Source: Ruminococcus sp. CAG:563
Lineage (GTDB): Bacteria > Bacillota > Clostridia > Oscillospirales > Acutalibacteraceae
Length of the DNA: 59,429 bases
Assembly (NCBI GenBank): GCA_000434915.1
Contig: FR882088.1
Span: 8,828-68,256, forward strand
Direction of reading: 5' to 3'
Shown: one piece after another, positions 16,414 through 24,771 of the stretch
Numbering within the stretch: the first letter of the stretch is position 1
Layout of the letters: each line of letters starts with the position of its first letter
The notes under the pieces: model-generated
Told to the model about the DNA's origin: nothing
The model's database searches: none
Seen by the model: the letters and a program-made list of their open reading frames with translations, nothing else
Program-made: the position numbers and the translations under genes

Positions 16414-17526
16414 TTATTTATTCTCCAAAGACGCCTGCTTAAGGTATGCATTTATGAAGCCGTCGATGTCGCCGTCCATAACAGCGTTGATGTTACCGAC
16501 CTCAAAGCCTGTTCTGTGATCTTTAACGAGAGTGTAGGGCATGAAAACATATGAACGAATCTGACTGCCCCAGCCGATTTCCTTTTGCTCGCCCTTGATA
16601 TCTTCAATCTTGTCAAGATGCTCTCTCTCTTTAATTTCAAGGAGCTTTGATTTGAGCATTCTCATCGCAACCTCACGGTTCTGATGCTGGCTTCTTTCAA
16701 CCTGACAGGAAACAACTATGTTTGTCGGGATATGGATAAGACGAACGGCAGATGAAGTTTTGTTAACTTTCTGTCCGCCTGCACCGGAGGCTCTGTAAAC
16801 CTCCATCTTGATATCTTCGGGATTTATTTCAACCTCGATTGTATCGTCGATTTCGGGCATAACCTCCAAAGAAGCAAACGATGTATGGCGACGTCCCGAT
16901 GAATCGAACGGAGAAACACGAACAAGGCGGTGAACACCTGCTTCACTCTTCATATAGCCGTATGCGTTTTCACCCTCGATGCAAAGAACGGCAGATTTGA
17001 GGCCTGCTTCATCGCCGTCAAGGAAGTCGAGCATGCTGACCTTGAAGCCATGCTGCTCGCCCCAACGGGTATACATTCTGACAAGCATCTGGTTCCAGTC
17101 CTGAGCCTCTGTTCCGCCTGCACCTGCGTGGAAGGTGAGGATAGCGTTTTTGCTGTCATACTCGCCCGAAAGCAGGGTGCTGAGGGTCTGCGCATCAAGC
17201 TCCTTGATGAACGCATCAACGCTATGCTGACATTCCTCGAGCATGTCAAGATCCTCTTCCTCGTCTGAAAGCTCGATCATTGTCAGATCGTCCTCATAGG
17301 TTGCCTTAAGATTTTCGTATTTCTGAATTTTATTTTTAAGCGATGCAATTTTCTGGAGAACGACCTGCGTTCCGGCAACGTCGTCCCAAAATCCGTTCTC
17401 GGCTGTTTTTGCTTCCAGCTCGGCAACGGTCTTTTTCATTTCTTCCAAGCCGAGCGCTTCACCCAGCTCCTTGAGCTTATCTTCATATTCAAGCAAATGC
17501 AGTCTTAATTCTTCAAATTGTACCAT
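16414..17526 (-). CDS. prfB: peptide chain release factor 2 (370 aa)
   Basis: This factor terminates translation at UGA and UAA. The stop-codon recognition tripeptide SPF is present in RVSPFDSSGRRHTSF. The hydrolysis motif GGQ lies in GAGGQKVNKTSSAVRL. The N-terminal coiled domain and total length match RF2. Most bacterial prfB genes carry an in-frame UGA near codon 25 that needs +1 frameshifting. Here the region reads continuously (LGEALGLEE), so the autoregulatory frameshift is absent. GTGAGG precedes the ATG. It heads a probable four-gene transcript. Confidence 0.97.
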   Translation of the reverse strand: MVQFEELRLHLLEYEDKLKELGEALGLEEMKKTVAELEAKTAENGFWDDVAGTQVVLQKIASLKNKIQKYENLKATYEDDLTMIELSDEEEDLDMLEECQHSVDAFIKELDAQTLSTLLSGEYDSKNAILTFHAGAGGTEAQDWNQMLVRMYTRWGEQHGFKVSMLDFLDGDEAGLKSAVLCIEGENAYGYMKSEAGVHRLVRVSPFDSSGRRHTSFASLEVMPEIDDTIEVEINPEDIKMEVYRASGAGGQKVNKTSSAVRLIHIPTNIVVSCQVERSQHQNREVAMRMLKSKLLEIKEREHLDKIEDIKGEQKEIGWGSQIRSYVFMPYTLVKDHRTGFEVGNINAVMDGDIDGFINAYLKQASLENK

Positions 17527-17702
17527 TAGAATACCTCACAATACCATATACACATAGTTTTACGAATAGATTATATCGTAAAAATGGTTGTATGTAAAGA
17601 AAGATTTAAATAATATTTCCCAAAAAGTTCAAAAAAATGCTACAATATACTTGACTGTTGTGTTATAATAATACCGTCAAATATGAAAACTGGGGTAATT
17701 TG

Positions 17703-18653
17703 ATGAATTATACAGGAAAAATTTGCGACGGATGCAGAGAACCGCTCAAGGAAGGCGACGATATTGTCGTTTGCCCGATATGCGGAACACCTCAGCACCG
17801 AAGCTGTTACGAAAAAAATAATAAATGCGTCAATGAGTATCTCCACTCAACGGGCTTCACGTGGACGGATCCCGATGAAGAGAAGCGAAAGGCGGAAGCC
17901 GAGCAGGCCGTTCAACAGGAGCAGGAACAACCGGAGCAGAGCTCACCTTTTGTCCAGGCAACGCCGCAGAGCATGGAATCTGTGTTCATGCGAGGTGTGC
18001 TTTACGACCCGAAGGACGATATCGGCGGGGCAACAGTCGGCGAAGCTGCCGACTATATTCAGAATTCCGCTCCGAGATATATTTCCAAATTCATGAAGCA
18101 GAAAAAGAAAAACGGTAAGCTCTCATGGAATTGGGCGGCATTCTTCTTTGCCCCCTATTGGTTCTTTTACAGGAAGCTTTACAAGGTAGGAGCTGTTTTT
18201 CTCGCACTTTCTGTTGCGCTTAGTCTTGCAACTATTTCGCAGACCGAAAAGGTATACGGAGTTTATGAAAAAATGGTTTCCGTTCAGCAGGAGATAAACG
18301 AGCTTGTTAAGGGTAAGGACGATCTCTCGGGTGAGGACAGTCAAAAGTTTGATAAGCTTTATGCCGAAGCACAGAAGCTTACCAAGGCGGCAATCCCGAC
18401 GCTTGCTATTATATTATTGATTCAAAAAGTCATTCCTAATACAATAGCTGCACTTATTGCAAACTATTTGTTCAAGAAAAAAATGCTCAGGATTATCAGT
18501 CTTGCACACGATTCATCGACTGAGCCGAACATTGTTAAGTATACAATTATGCGCAACGGCGGCGTTTCAGTTATTATGCCGATAATTGCAATCATGGTGG
18601 ATAATTATCTGCCAAGCCTGCTGTTGAACATTGCATATAAAATAAATTTCTGA
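17703..18653 (+). CDS. membrane protein with N-terminal prokaryotic RING-type zinc finger (316 aa)
   Basis: Residues about 8-45 form a prokaryotic RING finger: CDGC, then CPIC, then a CxxH-like HRSC and a final C (CDGCREPLKEGDDIVVCPIC). A glutamine/glutamate-rich linker follows. The C-terminal half has the DUF2628-like signature SWNWAAFFFAPYWFFYRKLY and several transmembrane helices. Proteins of this build are common and uncharacterised in Clostridia; the zinc finger probably mediates protein contacts at the membrane. The start at 17703 follows a GGGG site. An extended -10 (TGTTATAAT, 17661-17669) lies upstream. It is 17 bp ahead of galU and probably co-transcribed. Confidence 0.8.
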   Translation: MNYTGKICDGCREPLKEGDDIVVCPICGTPQHRSCYEKNNKCVNEYLHSTGFTWTDPDEEKRKAEAEQAVQQEQEQPEQSSPFVQATPQSMESVFMRGVLYDPKDDIGGATVGEAADYIQNSAPRYISKFMKQKKKNGKLSWNWAAFFFAPYWFFYRKLYKVGAVFLALSVALSLATISQTEKVYGVYEKMVSVQQEINELVKGKDDLSGEDSQKFDKLYAEAQKLTKAAIPTLAIILLIQKVIPNTIAALIANYLFKKKMLRIISLAHDSSTEPNIVKYTIMRNGGVSVIMPIIAIMVDNYLPSLLLNIAYKINF

Positions 18654-18670
18654 TTTCAGGAGGATTTTTT

Positions 18671-19558
18671 ATGAAAATCAAGAAAGCCATAATTCCCGCA
18701 GCAGGTCTCGGAACAAGAGTTCTGCCTGCATCAAAGGCAGTTCCGAAGGAAATGCTCAACATCGTTGACAAGCCGGCGATTCAGTACATTGTCGAAGAAG
18801 CCGCAGCGGCAGGCATTGAGGATATCCTTATAATCACGAACAGAGGCAAGGGTGTTATTGAGGATCATTTCGACCACAGCTACGAGCTTGAAGATAAACT
18901 TGCAAAGAATCCGAGCAAGAAAAAGCTCTACGAGGATGTTCTTCACTGCTCAAACATTGCAAATGTTTATTTCCTTCGTCAGAAGGAGACAAAGGGTCTC
19001 GGCCATGCTATTATGTGTGCAAAGAGCTTTGTCGGCAACGAGCCGTTTGCCATTCTCTACGGTGACGATGTTATCATCAACAATGAGTATCCGGTAACAA
19101 AGCAGCTTTGCGATGTTTTTGAAGCAACAGGCAAGGGCGTTGTAGGCGTTAAGGAAGTTCCGAGAAAGGACGTTCCGAAATATTGCTCGCTTGACGTAAC
19201 GCATCATGAGGATAACCCGAAGGTTATGGATGTCCACAATATCATCGAGAAGCCGACAGACGACCAGATTATGTCCTGTTATTCGATTCTCGGCCGTGTT
19301 GTTGCACCGCCGCAGGTATTTGATTATCTTGCAGAAGATCTTGCAAAAACACCCGAGGGAGAAGAGCTTTATTTCACAGATACTCTTACCCGTCTCGGCA
19401 AGGAAGGCGATCTTCTCGCTCTTGACTTTGACGGAATCAGATACGATATGGGCAATAAGCTCGGCATCATGAAGGCTAACTGTGAAGTTGCTCTCAATCA
19501 TGATGAAATCGGCGAAGACTTCAAGGCTTATATCAAGGACCTTGCAGCAAAGCTTTAA
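18671..19558 (+). CDS. galU: UTP-glucose-1-phosphate uridylyltransferase (295 aa)
   Basis: This enzyme makes UDP-glucose from UTP and glucose-1-phosphate for cell-envelope glycans and galactose use. The nucleotide-binding start AAGLGTRVLPASKAVPKEM, the VDKPAIQYIVEEA segment, the FLRQKETKGLGHA motif and GDDV are all present. Length and motifs match bacterial GalU. AGGAGG precedes the ATG, 17 bp after the RING-finger gene. A strong terminator follows. Confidence 0.96.
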   Translation: MKIKKAIIPAAGLGTRVLPASKAVPKEMLNIVDKPAIQYIVEEAAAAGIEDILIITNRGKGVIEDHFDHSYELEDKLAKNPSKKKLYEDVLHCSNIANVYFLRQKETKGLGHAIMCAKSFVGNEPFAILYGDDVIINNEYPVTKQLCDVFEATGKGVVGVKEVPRKDVPKYCSLDVTHHEDNPKVMDVHNIIEKPTDDQIMSCYSILGRVVAPPQVFDYLAEDLAKTPEGEELYFTDTLTRLGKEGDLLALDFDGIRYDMGNKLGIMKANCEVALNHDEIGEDFKAYIKDLAAKL

Positions 19559-19574
19559 TAAACATAATAAAATT

Positions 19575-19613
19575 AAGGCGTTCACTCTCTCTTGAGGGCG
19601 AACGCCTTTTTTA
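19575..19613 (+). terminator. terminator after galU
   Basis: The hairpin AGGCGTTC paired with GAACGCCT is followed by TTTTTT. It lies between convergent genes. Confidence 0.8.
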
Positions 19614-19618
19614 GTTTA

Positions 19619-20632
19619 TTATATTGTAATACCCGCTTCTTTCAGAGAATTCGCAACCTGAATGTCGGGGCGAAGATAGTTCAGATAATAGTTACGGTTA
19701 TTTTGCTTCATTTCGTAAACCATATTGGAATCGTTGAAAAGCTTGTCGATATGTGTTATACACTCGTCAACGCTTTGAAAAGCAAGATAATTTTTGCCTA
19801 TCTCAAAATCTCCTGTTACCTCATAGCAAAAAGCTTCATTTATAATTGCACGAGAGGCGGCGATATATTCGCCTGTTTTCCAGCCGATTGAGCCGTGCAG
19901 TCCTGTGCTGCCTATACAGATATCCGAGGCCTTCATTGTTTCAAGATAACTGTCTCTCTTGGTGATTTTATCTGGCAGAATAAGCTCGGGACAAAGCGTT
20001 CTTGCAAGCTCGCTGTCGTAGATTCCCGTAATTGAATTGTTCGGGTATTCCTTTTGCAGGGCTTTCACAATGCCGATTCGCATTGAATTGGCTTCGTCAA
20101 TATTTTTTGATGTAGTTTGTTTATCGCTCCAAAGACGGGTCATAAACAAAATTTTTTGCTCGTCTTTTTTGTTAGGAACGGCTTCGAAGCGGTCATATGT
20201 GAAATATCTTAACGGTTTTCTTCCTCTGAAAAAATTTACGATTTCAATCAGCCTTTTGTCGGGATTGTGATTGAAACAGTCGTTGCCGTCGCAGGTTACA
20301 AGATAGTTAAAACCCCACCGATATATTTTATCGGCTTGCTCTCGAAAAAGGCTACGGTTCTGATTGTCGGAAAAGCTGCGTTTAAAATAGAAATCGCAGG
20401 TCTTTATATATTCTTCGATTTCGGCGAGGTTATGAAAATTATATCCGTCTGCCATGTCGTATGCAAGACGTTTACCGTCGACAATAGTTTCCATGATGCT
20501 CGCCGAGGGCAAGCTGACATCTGTATTTATTTTTAAGCTAAGCTTCCCCTGATTTTTAAGCAGAATAAAACCTGTCATAACAGGGCAAAGGTGCAGCGTT
20601 CTTGCGGGAATATTTATAGTTACATCTGTCAT
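19619..20632 (-). CDS. probable GT-B glycosyltransferase, CgeB/YkvP-like (337 aa)
   Basis: The C-terminal third (SYLETMKASDICIGSTGLHGSIGWKTGEYIAASRAIINEAF, given here in parts: SDICIGSTGLHGS, GWKTGEYIAASRAII, KNYLAFQSVDECITHIDKLF) matches the nucleotide-sugar-binding end of glycosyltransferases of the CgeB-like type. The N-terminal half is less recognisable. There are no membrane helices or signal peptide. The ATG at 20632 has GGGAGGG 6 nt upstream. It is monocistronic and converges with galU. Acceptor and donor are unknown. Confidence 0.6.
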   Translation of the reverse strand: MTDVTINIPARTLHLCPVMTGFILLKNQGKLSLKINTDVSLPSASIMETIVDGKRLAYDMADGYNFHNLAEIEEYIKTCDFYFKRSFSDNQNRSLFREQADKIYRWGFNYLVTCDGNDCFNHNPDKRLIEIVNFFRGRKPLRYFTYDRFEAVPNKKDEQKILFMTRLWSDKQTTSKNIDEANSMRIGIVKALQKEYPNNSITGIYDSELARTLCPELILPDKITKRDSYLETMKASDICIGSTGLHGSIGWKTGEYIAASRAIINEAFCYEVTGDFEIGKNYLAFQSVDECITHIDKLFNDSNMVYEMKQNNRNYYLNYLRPDIQVANSLKEAGITI

Positions 20633-20839
20633 ACACAACCCTCCCATATAAAAATATTATAACATATATTACGGCCTGATTCAATAAAAAGAGGGACAAC
20701 GTGAATGATAATGGGTTAGCACATAGATTTTTTCTAAAAATTTCTGTAAATTATTAATGAGAAAAGTGCATGAAAAACGAAGAAAAAACGAGCATACGAG
20801 AGTTCGTGAACGATAAATTAAAAAATTGAGAAAAAGTTC

Positions 20840-20868
20840 TTGACTTAATCAAAGGGTTGTGTTAATAT
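20840..20868 (+). promoter_or_regulatory. promoter of rplM-rpsI
   Basis: TTGACT (20840-20845) and TAATAT (20863-20868) are separated by 17 nt. The predicted leader is only about 30 nt, too short for an L13 leader RNA. Confidence 0.75.
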
Positions 20869-20903
20869 ATTCGAGCAGTAAAAATTTATTTGGAGGTAAG
20901 TTT

Positions 20904-21332
20904 ATGTCAACTTATATGCCTAAGTCGGGCGACATCGTCCGCAAGTGGTATGTGCTTGACGCAGCGGGAAAGCCGCTCGGCCGTGTTGCGGCTGAGGCTG
21001 CGGTTCTTCTCCGTGGTAAGCATAAGCCCCAGTTCGCTCCTCATGCAGACTGCGGCGATCACGTTATCATAATCAATGCAGAGAAGGTTGTTCTTACAGG
21101 CAACAAGCTCGATCAGAAAATGTACTATCATCACACCGGTTACATCGGCAATATGAAGAAGGTTAAGTACAGCACTCTTATGCGTACAAAGCCGACTTTT
21201 GCAGTTGAGAAGGCTGTTAAGGGTATGATTCCCGACACAACAATCGGCCGTGAAGCACTCACAAGACTTCGTGTATATGCAGGTGCAGAGCACAAGCATG
21301 CCGCACAGAAGCCCGAAGAGTGGGCATTTTAA
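20904..21332 (+). CDS. rplM: 50S ribosomal protein L13 (142 aa)
   Basis: This is a large-subunit protein that binds 23S rRNA early in assembly. Diagnostic segments are RKWYVLDAAGKPLGRVA, LLRGKHKPQFAPHADCGDHV and the C-terminal YAGAEHKHAAQKPE. The start at 20904 follows GGAGG at 7 nt; in-frame codons further upstream would run into the promoter. It is paired with rpsI in the usual order, 18 bp apart. Confidence 0.98.
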   Translation: MSTYMPKSGDIVRKWYVLDAAGKPLGRVAAEAAVLLRGKHKPQFAPHADCGDHVIIINAEKVVLTGNKLDQKMYYHHTGYIGNMKKVKYSTLMRTKPTFAVEKAVKGMIPDTTIGREALTRLRVYAGAEHKHAAQKPEEWAF

Positions 21333-21350
21333 TGAAGGGAGGCAACAATA

Positions 21351-21749
21351 ATGTACGATTCTAATCCTTACTTCTACGGTACAGGCCGTAGAAAGAAATC
21401 AGTAGCTCGTGTTCGTGTTTATGCAGGTACGGGCAAGGTAACCATCAACGACAGAGACATTGATGATTATTTCGGACTTGAGACACTCAAGCTTATCGTT
21501 CGTCAGCCTCTCGAGCTTACAGGTACAACCGAGAAGTTCGATATCGTTTGCCGTGTTAACGGCGGCGGTGTAACAGGTCAGGCAGGTGCTATCCGTCACG
21601 GTCTTTCAAGAGCTCTTCTTCAGTATGACGAATCACTTCGTTCAGCTCTCAAGAAGGCAGGCTTCCTCACTCGTGACCCGAGAATGAAGGAAAGAAAGAA
21701 ATACGGTCTCAAAGGCGCTCGTCGTGCACCGCAGTTCAGCAAGAGATAA
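21351..21749 (+). CDS. rpsI: 30S ribosomal protein S9 (132 aa)
   Basis: This small-subunit protein reaches the decoding centre with its C-terminal tail. The motifs GTGRRKKSVARVRV, GGGVTGQAGAIRHGLSRAL and the basic tail ending RRAPQFSKR are all present. GGGAGG precedes the ATG. Its 3' end is partly repeated about 152 bp downstream (see the repeat entry). Confidence 0.98.
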   Translation: MYDSNPYFYGTGRRKKSVARVRVYAGTGKVTINDRDIDDYFGLETLKLIVRQPLELTGTTEKFDIVCRVNGGGVTGQAGAIRHGLSRALLQYDESLRSALKKAGFLTRDPRMKERKKYGLKGARRAPQFSKR

Positions 21750-21768
21750 AAATTTGTCTTGTTATACC

Positions 21769-21802
21769 AACCCCGGAAGATTCCTCTTTCGGGGTTTTGT
21801 TT
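21769..21802 (+). terminator. terminator of rplM-rpsI (first copy)
   Basis: The hairpin AACCCCGGAAGA with TCTTTCGGGGTT is followed by TTGTTT. Confidence 0.8.
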
Positions 21803-21918
21803 ATAACTGCGGTGTCCTCGCAGCATAGCTGCTGCGGTCGCAGACTAAAAACAGTCCGCAGGACTGTTTTCTTAACGCTGCGACAGTTCAGCAAGAGATA
21901 AAAATTTCAAAATTTTTC

Positions 21919-21955
21919 AAAGTTCGGAAGTTATGCTTTCGGACTTTGTTTTTTT
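21919..21955 (+). terminator. diverged second terminator in the duplicated unit
   Basis: The hairpin AAAGTTCGGAAG with CTTTCGGACTTT is followed by GTTTTTTT. It occupies the same place in the duplicate as the first terminator but differs in stem sequence, with compensated pairing. Confidence 0.75.
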
Positions 21956-22006
21956 ATAACTGCGGTGTTTTTGCAATATATTGTGTAGCTCAGAGTGAGT
22001 ATAAAA

Positions 22007-22040
22007 AATCCGCCGGAATTTTCCGACGGATTATCTTTTT
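22007..22040. terminator. bidirectional terminator hairpin
   Basis: AAAAAATCCGCCGGAA pairs with TTCCGACGGATT, with an A-run on the left and a TTTTTT run on the right. It fits termination of the phosphoesterase transcript on the minus strand. Confidence 0.7.
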
Positions 22041-22043
22041 TAA

Positions 22044-23234
22044 TTAAAATATGTAACCGAAAAGAACTTTGATAAGTGCAAACGGGATATACTTGAGGGC
22101 CGAAGTGAATTTAACCCAGCCGCTGTTTTCTTGTGCATACATGTTGTAATGGTTCATTGCCATCTTGCTTGAGCCGTAATAGTCCTGCCACTGAACAATA
22201 TGAGTTTCATATGTGGAGGTATCGTTTTCGTCAAGGTCAATAACTCTGAATCCCTTTTCCTCGTTGCCGTAGCTTGAAAAGGTAAAGCCCGGAGTTGCAA
22301 CAAGGTCAATTCCTTTGTAGTTTACTTCAAAGGAATTGTTGTGGTCATGGCCGAAGAACATTGCAACAACATCGCCCTGGTCAACCATTGTGCCGAACTG
22401 CTTGCTCGGTCTTGTTCCCGGGCAGGGCCACTCTTTGAAGTTGCCTGTCTTGTAGTTCTCGTCCTTGAACTTGTAAGTCTTGCCGTCTTTCTCCATTGAG
22501 TTCGGAGTACCTGCCGGACATTCCTCAATGATATCGTAAATTTCTTTAACGATGATGTGCTGGAATACCATTGACGGAACAGTCTTGCCGTCGTTCGCGG
22601 CTTTGAGCTCATTTGACTTGTTCACATACCATTCAACCTGATCGTCATGAACATAGTCATAGCCGCCAAGCTCCTCGTCATATGTGTTTGAATCAAACAT
22701 CCAGAGATTATATGCAAGCTTGTAAGCGTTCTTTGAAGAATATATCGGGATATTATGCGTGCCGCAGCCGTACATCTCGGGGTCTGCATCATAGCCGATA
22801 AAGCAATCGTACTTTTCGTACATTGCAAGCTCCTCTTCCTTTGTGAGCTTGATATCGTCATCATCATGGTTGCCGGGAACCATTGTCACGGGTATGCCAT
22901 ACTTCTCAAAGATAGACATATACTCGTTGATTGCTTTTTTGGCAAGAGATTTGTCAATGGTGTGACAAATATTTGTGCCTGTTGAATAGCCTGCGAAGTT
23001 GTCGCCTGTAAGAACGATAAGATCAGGCTTCTCGTTTTCGATTGCCGCTTTGAGAAAATCTTTGGCAACGGGATTGAGAACTGCGTTGTCCTGAAGGTCT
23101 GCAACCTGCAGGATTCTGAATTTTCCATCCTCATTGAAACGAAGTGCCGGGGAAGATTTTTCTGCCGAAATACCGACTGCAAAGGTTGCGAAAAGCATTA
23201 CGGCCGCCACAAGGATTGAAAGCGCTTTTTTCAT
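22044..23234 (-). CDS. secreted calcineurin-like metallophosphoesterase (396 aa)
   Basis: A signal peptide (about residues 1-24) is followed by a purple-acid-phosphatase-type fold. The metal-site motifs occur in order: VADLQD, LTGDN, PGNHDDDD, VFQHIIVKE and FGHDHNN. A short hydrophobic C-terminal segment may associate with the membrane. It probably hydrolyses phosphate esters outside the cell; the substrate is unknown. It is a clear paralogue of the protein at 54522-55706, which shares order, length and the phrases around each motif. It starts 21 bp after the uracil-DNA glycosylase gene in the typA-ribF-udg series. Confidence 0.9.
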   Translation of the reverse strand: MKKALSILVAAVMLFATFAVGISAEKSSPALRFNEDGKFRILQVADLQDNAVLNPVAKDFLKAAIENEKPDLIVLTGDNFAGYSTGTNICHTIDKSLAKKAINEYMSIFEKYGIPVTMVPGNHDDDDIKLTKEEELAMYEKYDCFIGYDADPEMYGCGTHNIPIYSSKNAYKLAYNLWMFDSNTYDEELGGYDYVHDDQVEWYVNKSNELKAANDGKTVPSMVFQHIIVKEIYDIIEECPAGTPNSMEKDGKTYKFKDENYKTGNFKEWPCPGTRPSKQFGTMVDQGDVVAMFFGHDHNNSFEVNYKGIDLVATPGFTFSSYGNEEKGFRVIDLDENDTSTYETHIVQWQDYYGSSKMAMNHYNMYAQENSGWVKFTSALKYIPFALIKVLFGYIF

Positions 23235-23255
23235 GTGATTTCTCCTCTCAAGAAC

Positions 23256-23828
23256 TCAGTATGTATGCTCACATACTTCATTGATTTTATCTCTCAGCCC
23301 AAGGAAATCCTCAAGCGCCTGAGGCTTGTTGTTGGGGTTGCGAAGCAGGGCCGCAGGGTGGAAAGTTCCCATCATAAGCACACCGTTTTTTTCAATAAAT
23401 TCGCCGTGCTGCTTCGTAACCTTGAAATCGGGACCGATGAGCCGCTGTGCGGAAATCCTTCCGACGCAAACAATGATTTTCGGTCGCATAAGTCTGACCT
23501 GCTCCCTAAGCCATGCGATGCAGGCGTTTTGCTCCTCGGGCTTTGGGTCGCGATTGTGCGGAGGTCTGCACTTAACCATGTTAGCTATGTAAATATTCTT
23601 TTTCCTATCCAGGCCTATTGCGTCAAGGTATTTATCCAAAAGCTGGCCGCTCCTGCCGACAAAGGGTTCACCCTTGAGATCCTCCTGTTCGCCCGGACCT
23701 TCACCGATGAAAAGCACTTCTGCATTTTCATTTCCGACGCCGAAAACGAGATTGGTTCTCGTTGCACCGAGTTCGCATTTATTACAACCGTAGCAGTCGC
23801 TTTTCAGCTCATTCCAATTAGTATACAT
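23256..23828 (-). CDS. uracil-DNA glycosylase, family 4 (190 aa)
   Basis: This enzyme removes uracil from DNA, starting base-excision repair. The catalytic region reads GEGPGEQEDLKGEPFVGRSGQLLD, and the second motif is HPAALLRNP. Cysteines in CYGCNKC and CRPPHNRDPKPEEQNAC match the 4Fe-4S cluster of family 4 enzymes. The N-terminal start overlaps the end of ribF by 11 bp, implying translational coupling. Confidence 0.93.
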   Translation of the reverse strand: MYTNWNELKSDCYGCNKCELGATRTNLVFGVGNENAEVLFIGEGPGEQEDLKGEPFVGRSGQLLDKYLDAIGLDRKKNIYIANMVKCRPPHNRDPKPEEQNACIAWLREQVRLMRPKIIVCVGRISAQRLIGPDFKVTKQHGEFIEKNGVLMMGTFHPAALLRNPNNKPQALEDFLGLRDKINEVCEHTY

Positions 23829-24705
23829 CAGCGCACTCCTTTGCGTCGTTTTTTATTTGACAGGCAAGCTCATCGAATGAAGAAAACTTTCTTTCCGGAC
23901 GAATAAATCTTATCGGCCGTATATCGACGCTTTCACCGTAGATATTTCTGTGAAAATCAATTATATATGTTTCGCTGAGAACTTTTTCAGTTCCGACAGT
24001 CGGACGTCTGCCGATATTGGTTACGCCTTTGTAGTGCTTGCCTTCAACGGTAACGTCCGTCTGATAAACGCCGAACTTTGGCAGCACAAGCTCTTTTGGC
24101 AGCTCCTGATTAACGGTTGGAAAACCGAGCTTTCTGCCTCGTTTTTCTCCGTCAATAACGGGCGCAGAAAAGCCGAATTTATGGCCGAGCATTTCATTTG
24201 CTTTTTTTATTTCGCCGTTTTCAATTAAATCCCTGATTTGTGTTGAGCTTACTGCACAGCCGGCAACATCAACCTCACCGGCAATTTTGCATTTGATACC
24301 GAGTTTGTTGCAGATTTCCTGCATTGTTTGTGCTGTACCGGCAGCATTCTTGCCGAAGCGATAATTGTAGCCGCAGCAAACTGCCGCCGCTCTGAGTTTT
24401 TTAATTAGAATCTTTTCAACAAAATCTTCGGGAGAAAGATTTTTTATCTCGTTAAAAATGATTGTTTCGATATTCAGTCCGTTTTTTATTATAAACTCGT
24501 TTCGCTCGCCGACGGTCATCAACATCGGCGGAGCAGTGCCTGTGATTGCTTTCATACTGTGCTCGTCAAAAAGCACGGCAACGGGTACAAGACCCTCCTT
24601 TCGGAAGCCTTTTGCAGCTTCAAGCACCGCCATATGACCGACGTGCATGCCGTCAAAGTTGCCGAGAGCAACCGCTGTTCTGTTTGCATTTTCTTCGTCT
24701 GTCAT
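23818..24705 (-). CDS. ribF: bifunctional riboflavin kinase/FAD synthetase (295 aa)
   Basis: This enzyme converts riboflavin to FMN and then FAD. The N-terminal nucleotidyltransferase domain has GNFDGMHVGH and SSTQIRDLI. The C-terminal kinase domain has RGRKLGFPTVN and TNIGRRPTV. The start at 24705 (MTDEEN) has GGTGAT at 5 nt, the same kind of site used by typA here; 22 additional in-frame residues upstream look non-coding. It lies 66 bp after typA and overlaps udg. Confidence 0.95.
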   Translation of the reverse strand: MTDEENANRTAVALGNFDGMHVGHMAVLEAAKGFRKEGLVPVAVLFDEHSMKAITGTAPPMLMTVGERNEFIIKNGLNIETIIFNEIKNLSPEDFVEKILIKKLRAAAVCCGYNYRFGKNAAGTAQTMQEICNKLGIKCKIAGEVDVAGCAVSSTQIRDLIENGEIKKANEMLGHKFGFSAPVIDGEKRGRKLGFPTVNQELPKELVLPKFGVYQTDVTVEGKHYKGVTNIGRRPTVGTEKVLSETYIIDFHRNIYGESVDIRPIRFIRPERKFSSFDELACQIKNDAKECADVY

Positions 24706-24771
24706 AGTATCACCGAGAATGTTAATAGTCTGATTTAATGGATGCCGACGAAATATGGGGCATAAAAACAA

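Larger units (their letters stand above)
21732..21968 (+). repeat. tandem duplication of the rpsI 3' end and its terminator
   Basis: A 24-nt stretch covering the last codons of rpsI and the bases after the stop (21732-21755) recurs at 21884-21907. A 15-nt stretch after the terminator hairpin (21801-21815) recurs at 21954-21968. Both offsets are 152-153 bp, so this is a tandem duplication of about 152 bp whose internal hairpins have diverged. The first unit also contains perfect palindromes CGCAGCA-TAGC-TGCTGCG (21819-21836) and AAAACAGTCC-GC-AGGACTGTTTT (about 21847-21870). Confidence 0.8.

Noticed and set aside
20648..20903. L13 leader RNA upstream of rplM
   Set aside because: The promoter lies only about 30 bp before the ribosome site, leaving no room for the structured leader.
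24706..24771. FMN riboswitch ahead of ribF
   Set aside because: The 66-bp spacer after typA lacks the conserved RFN sequence blocks.
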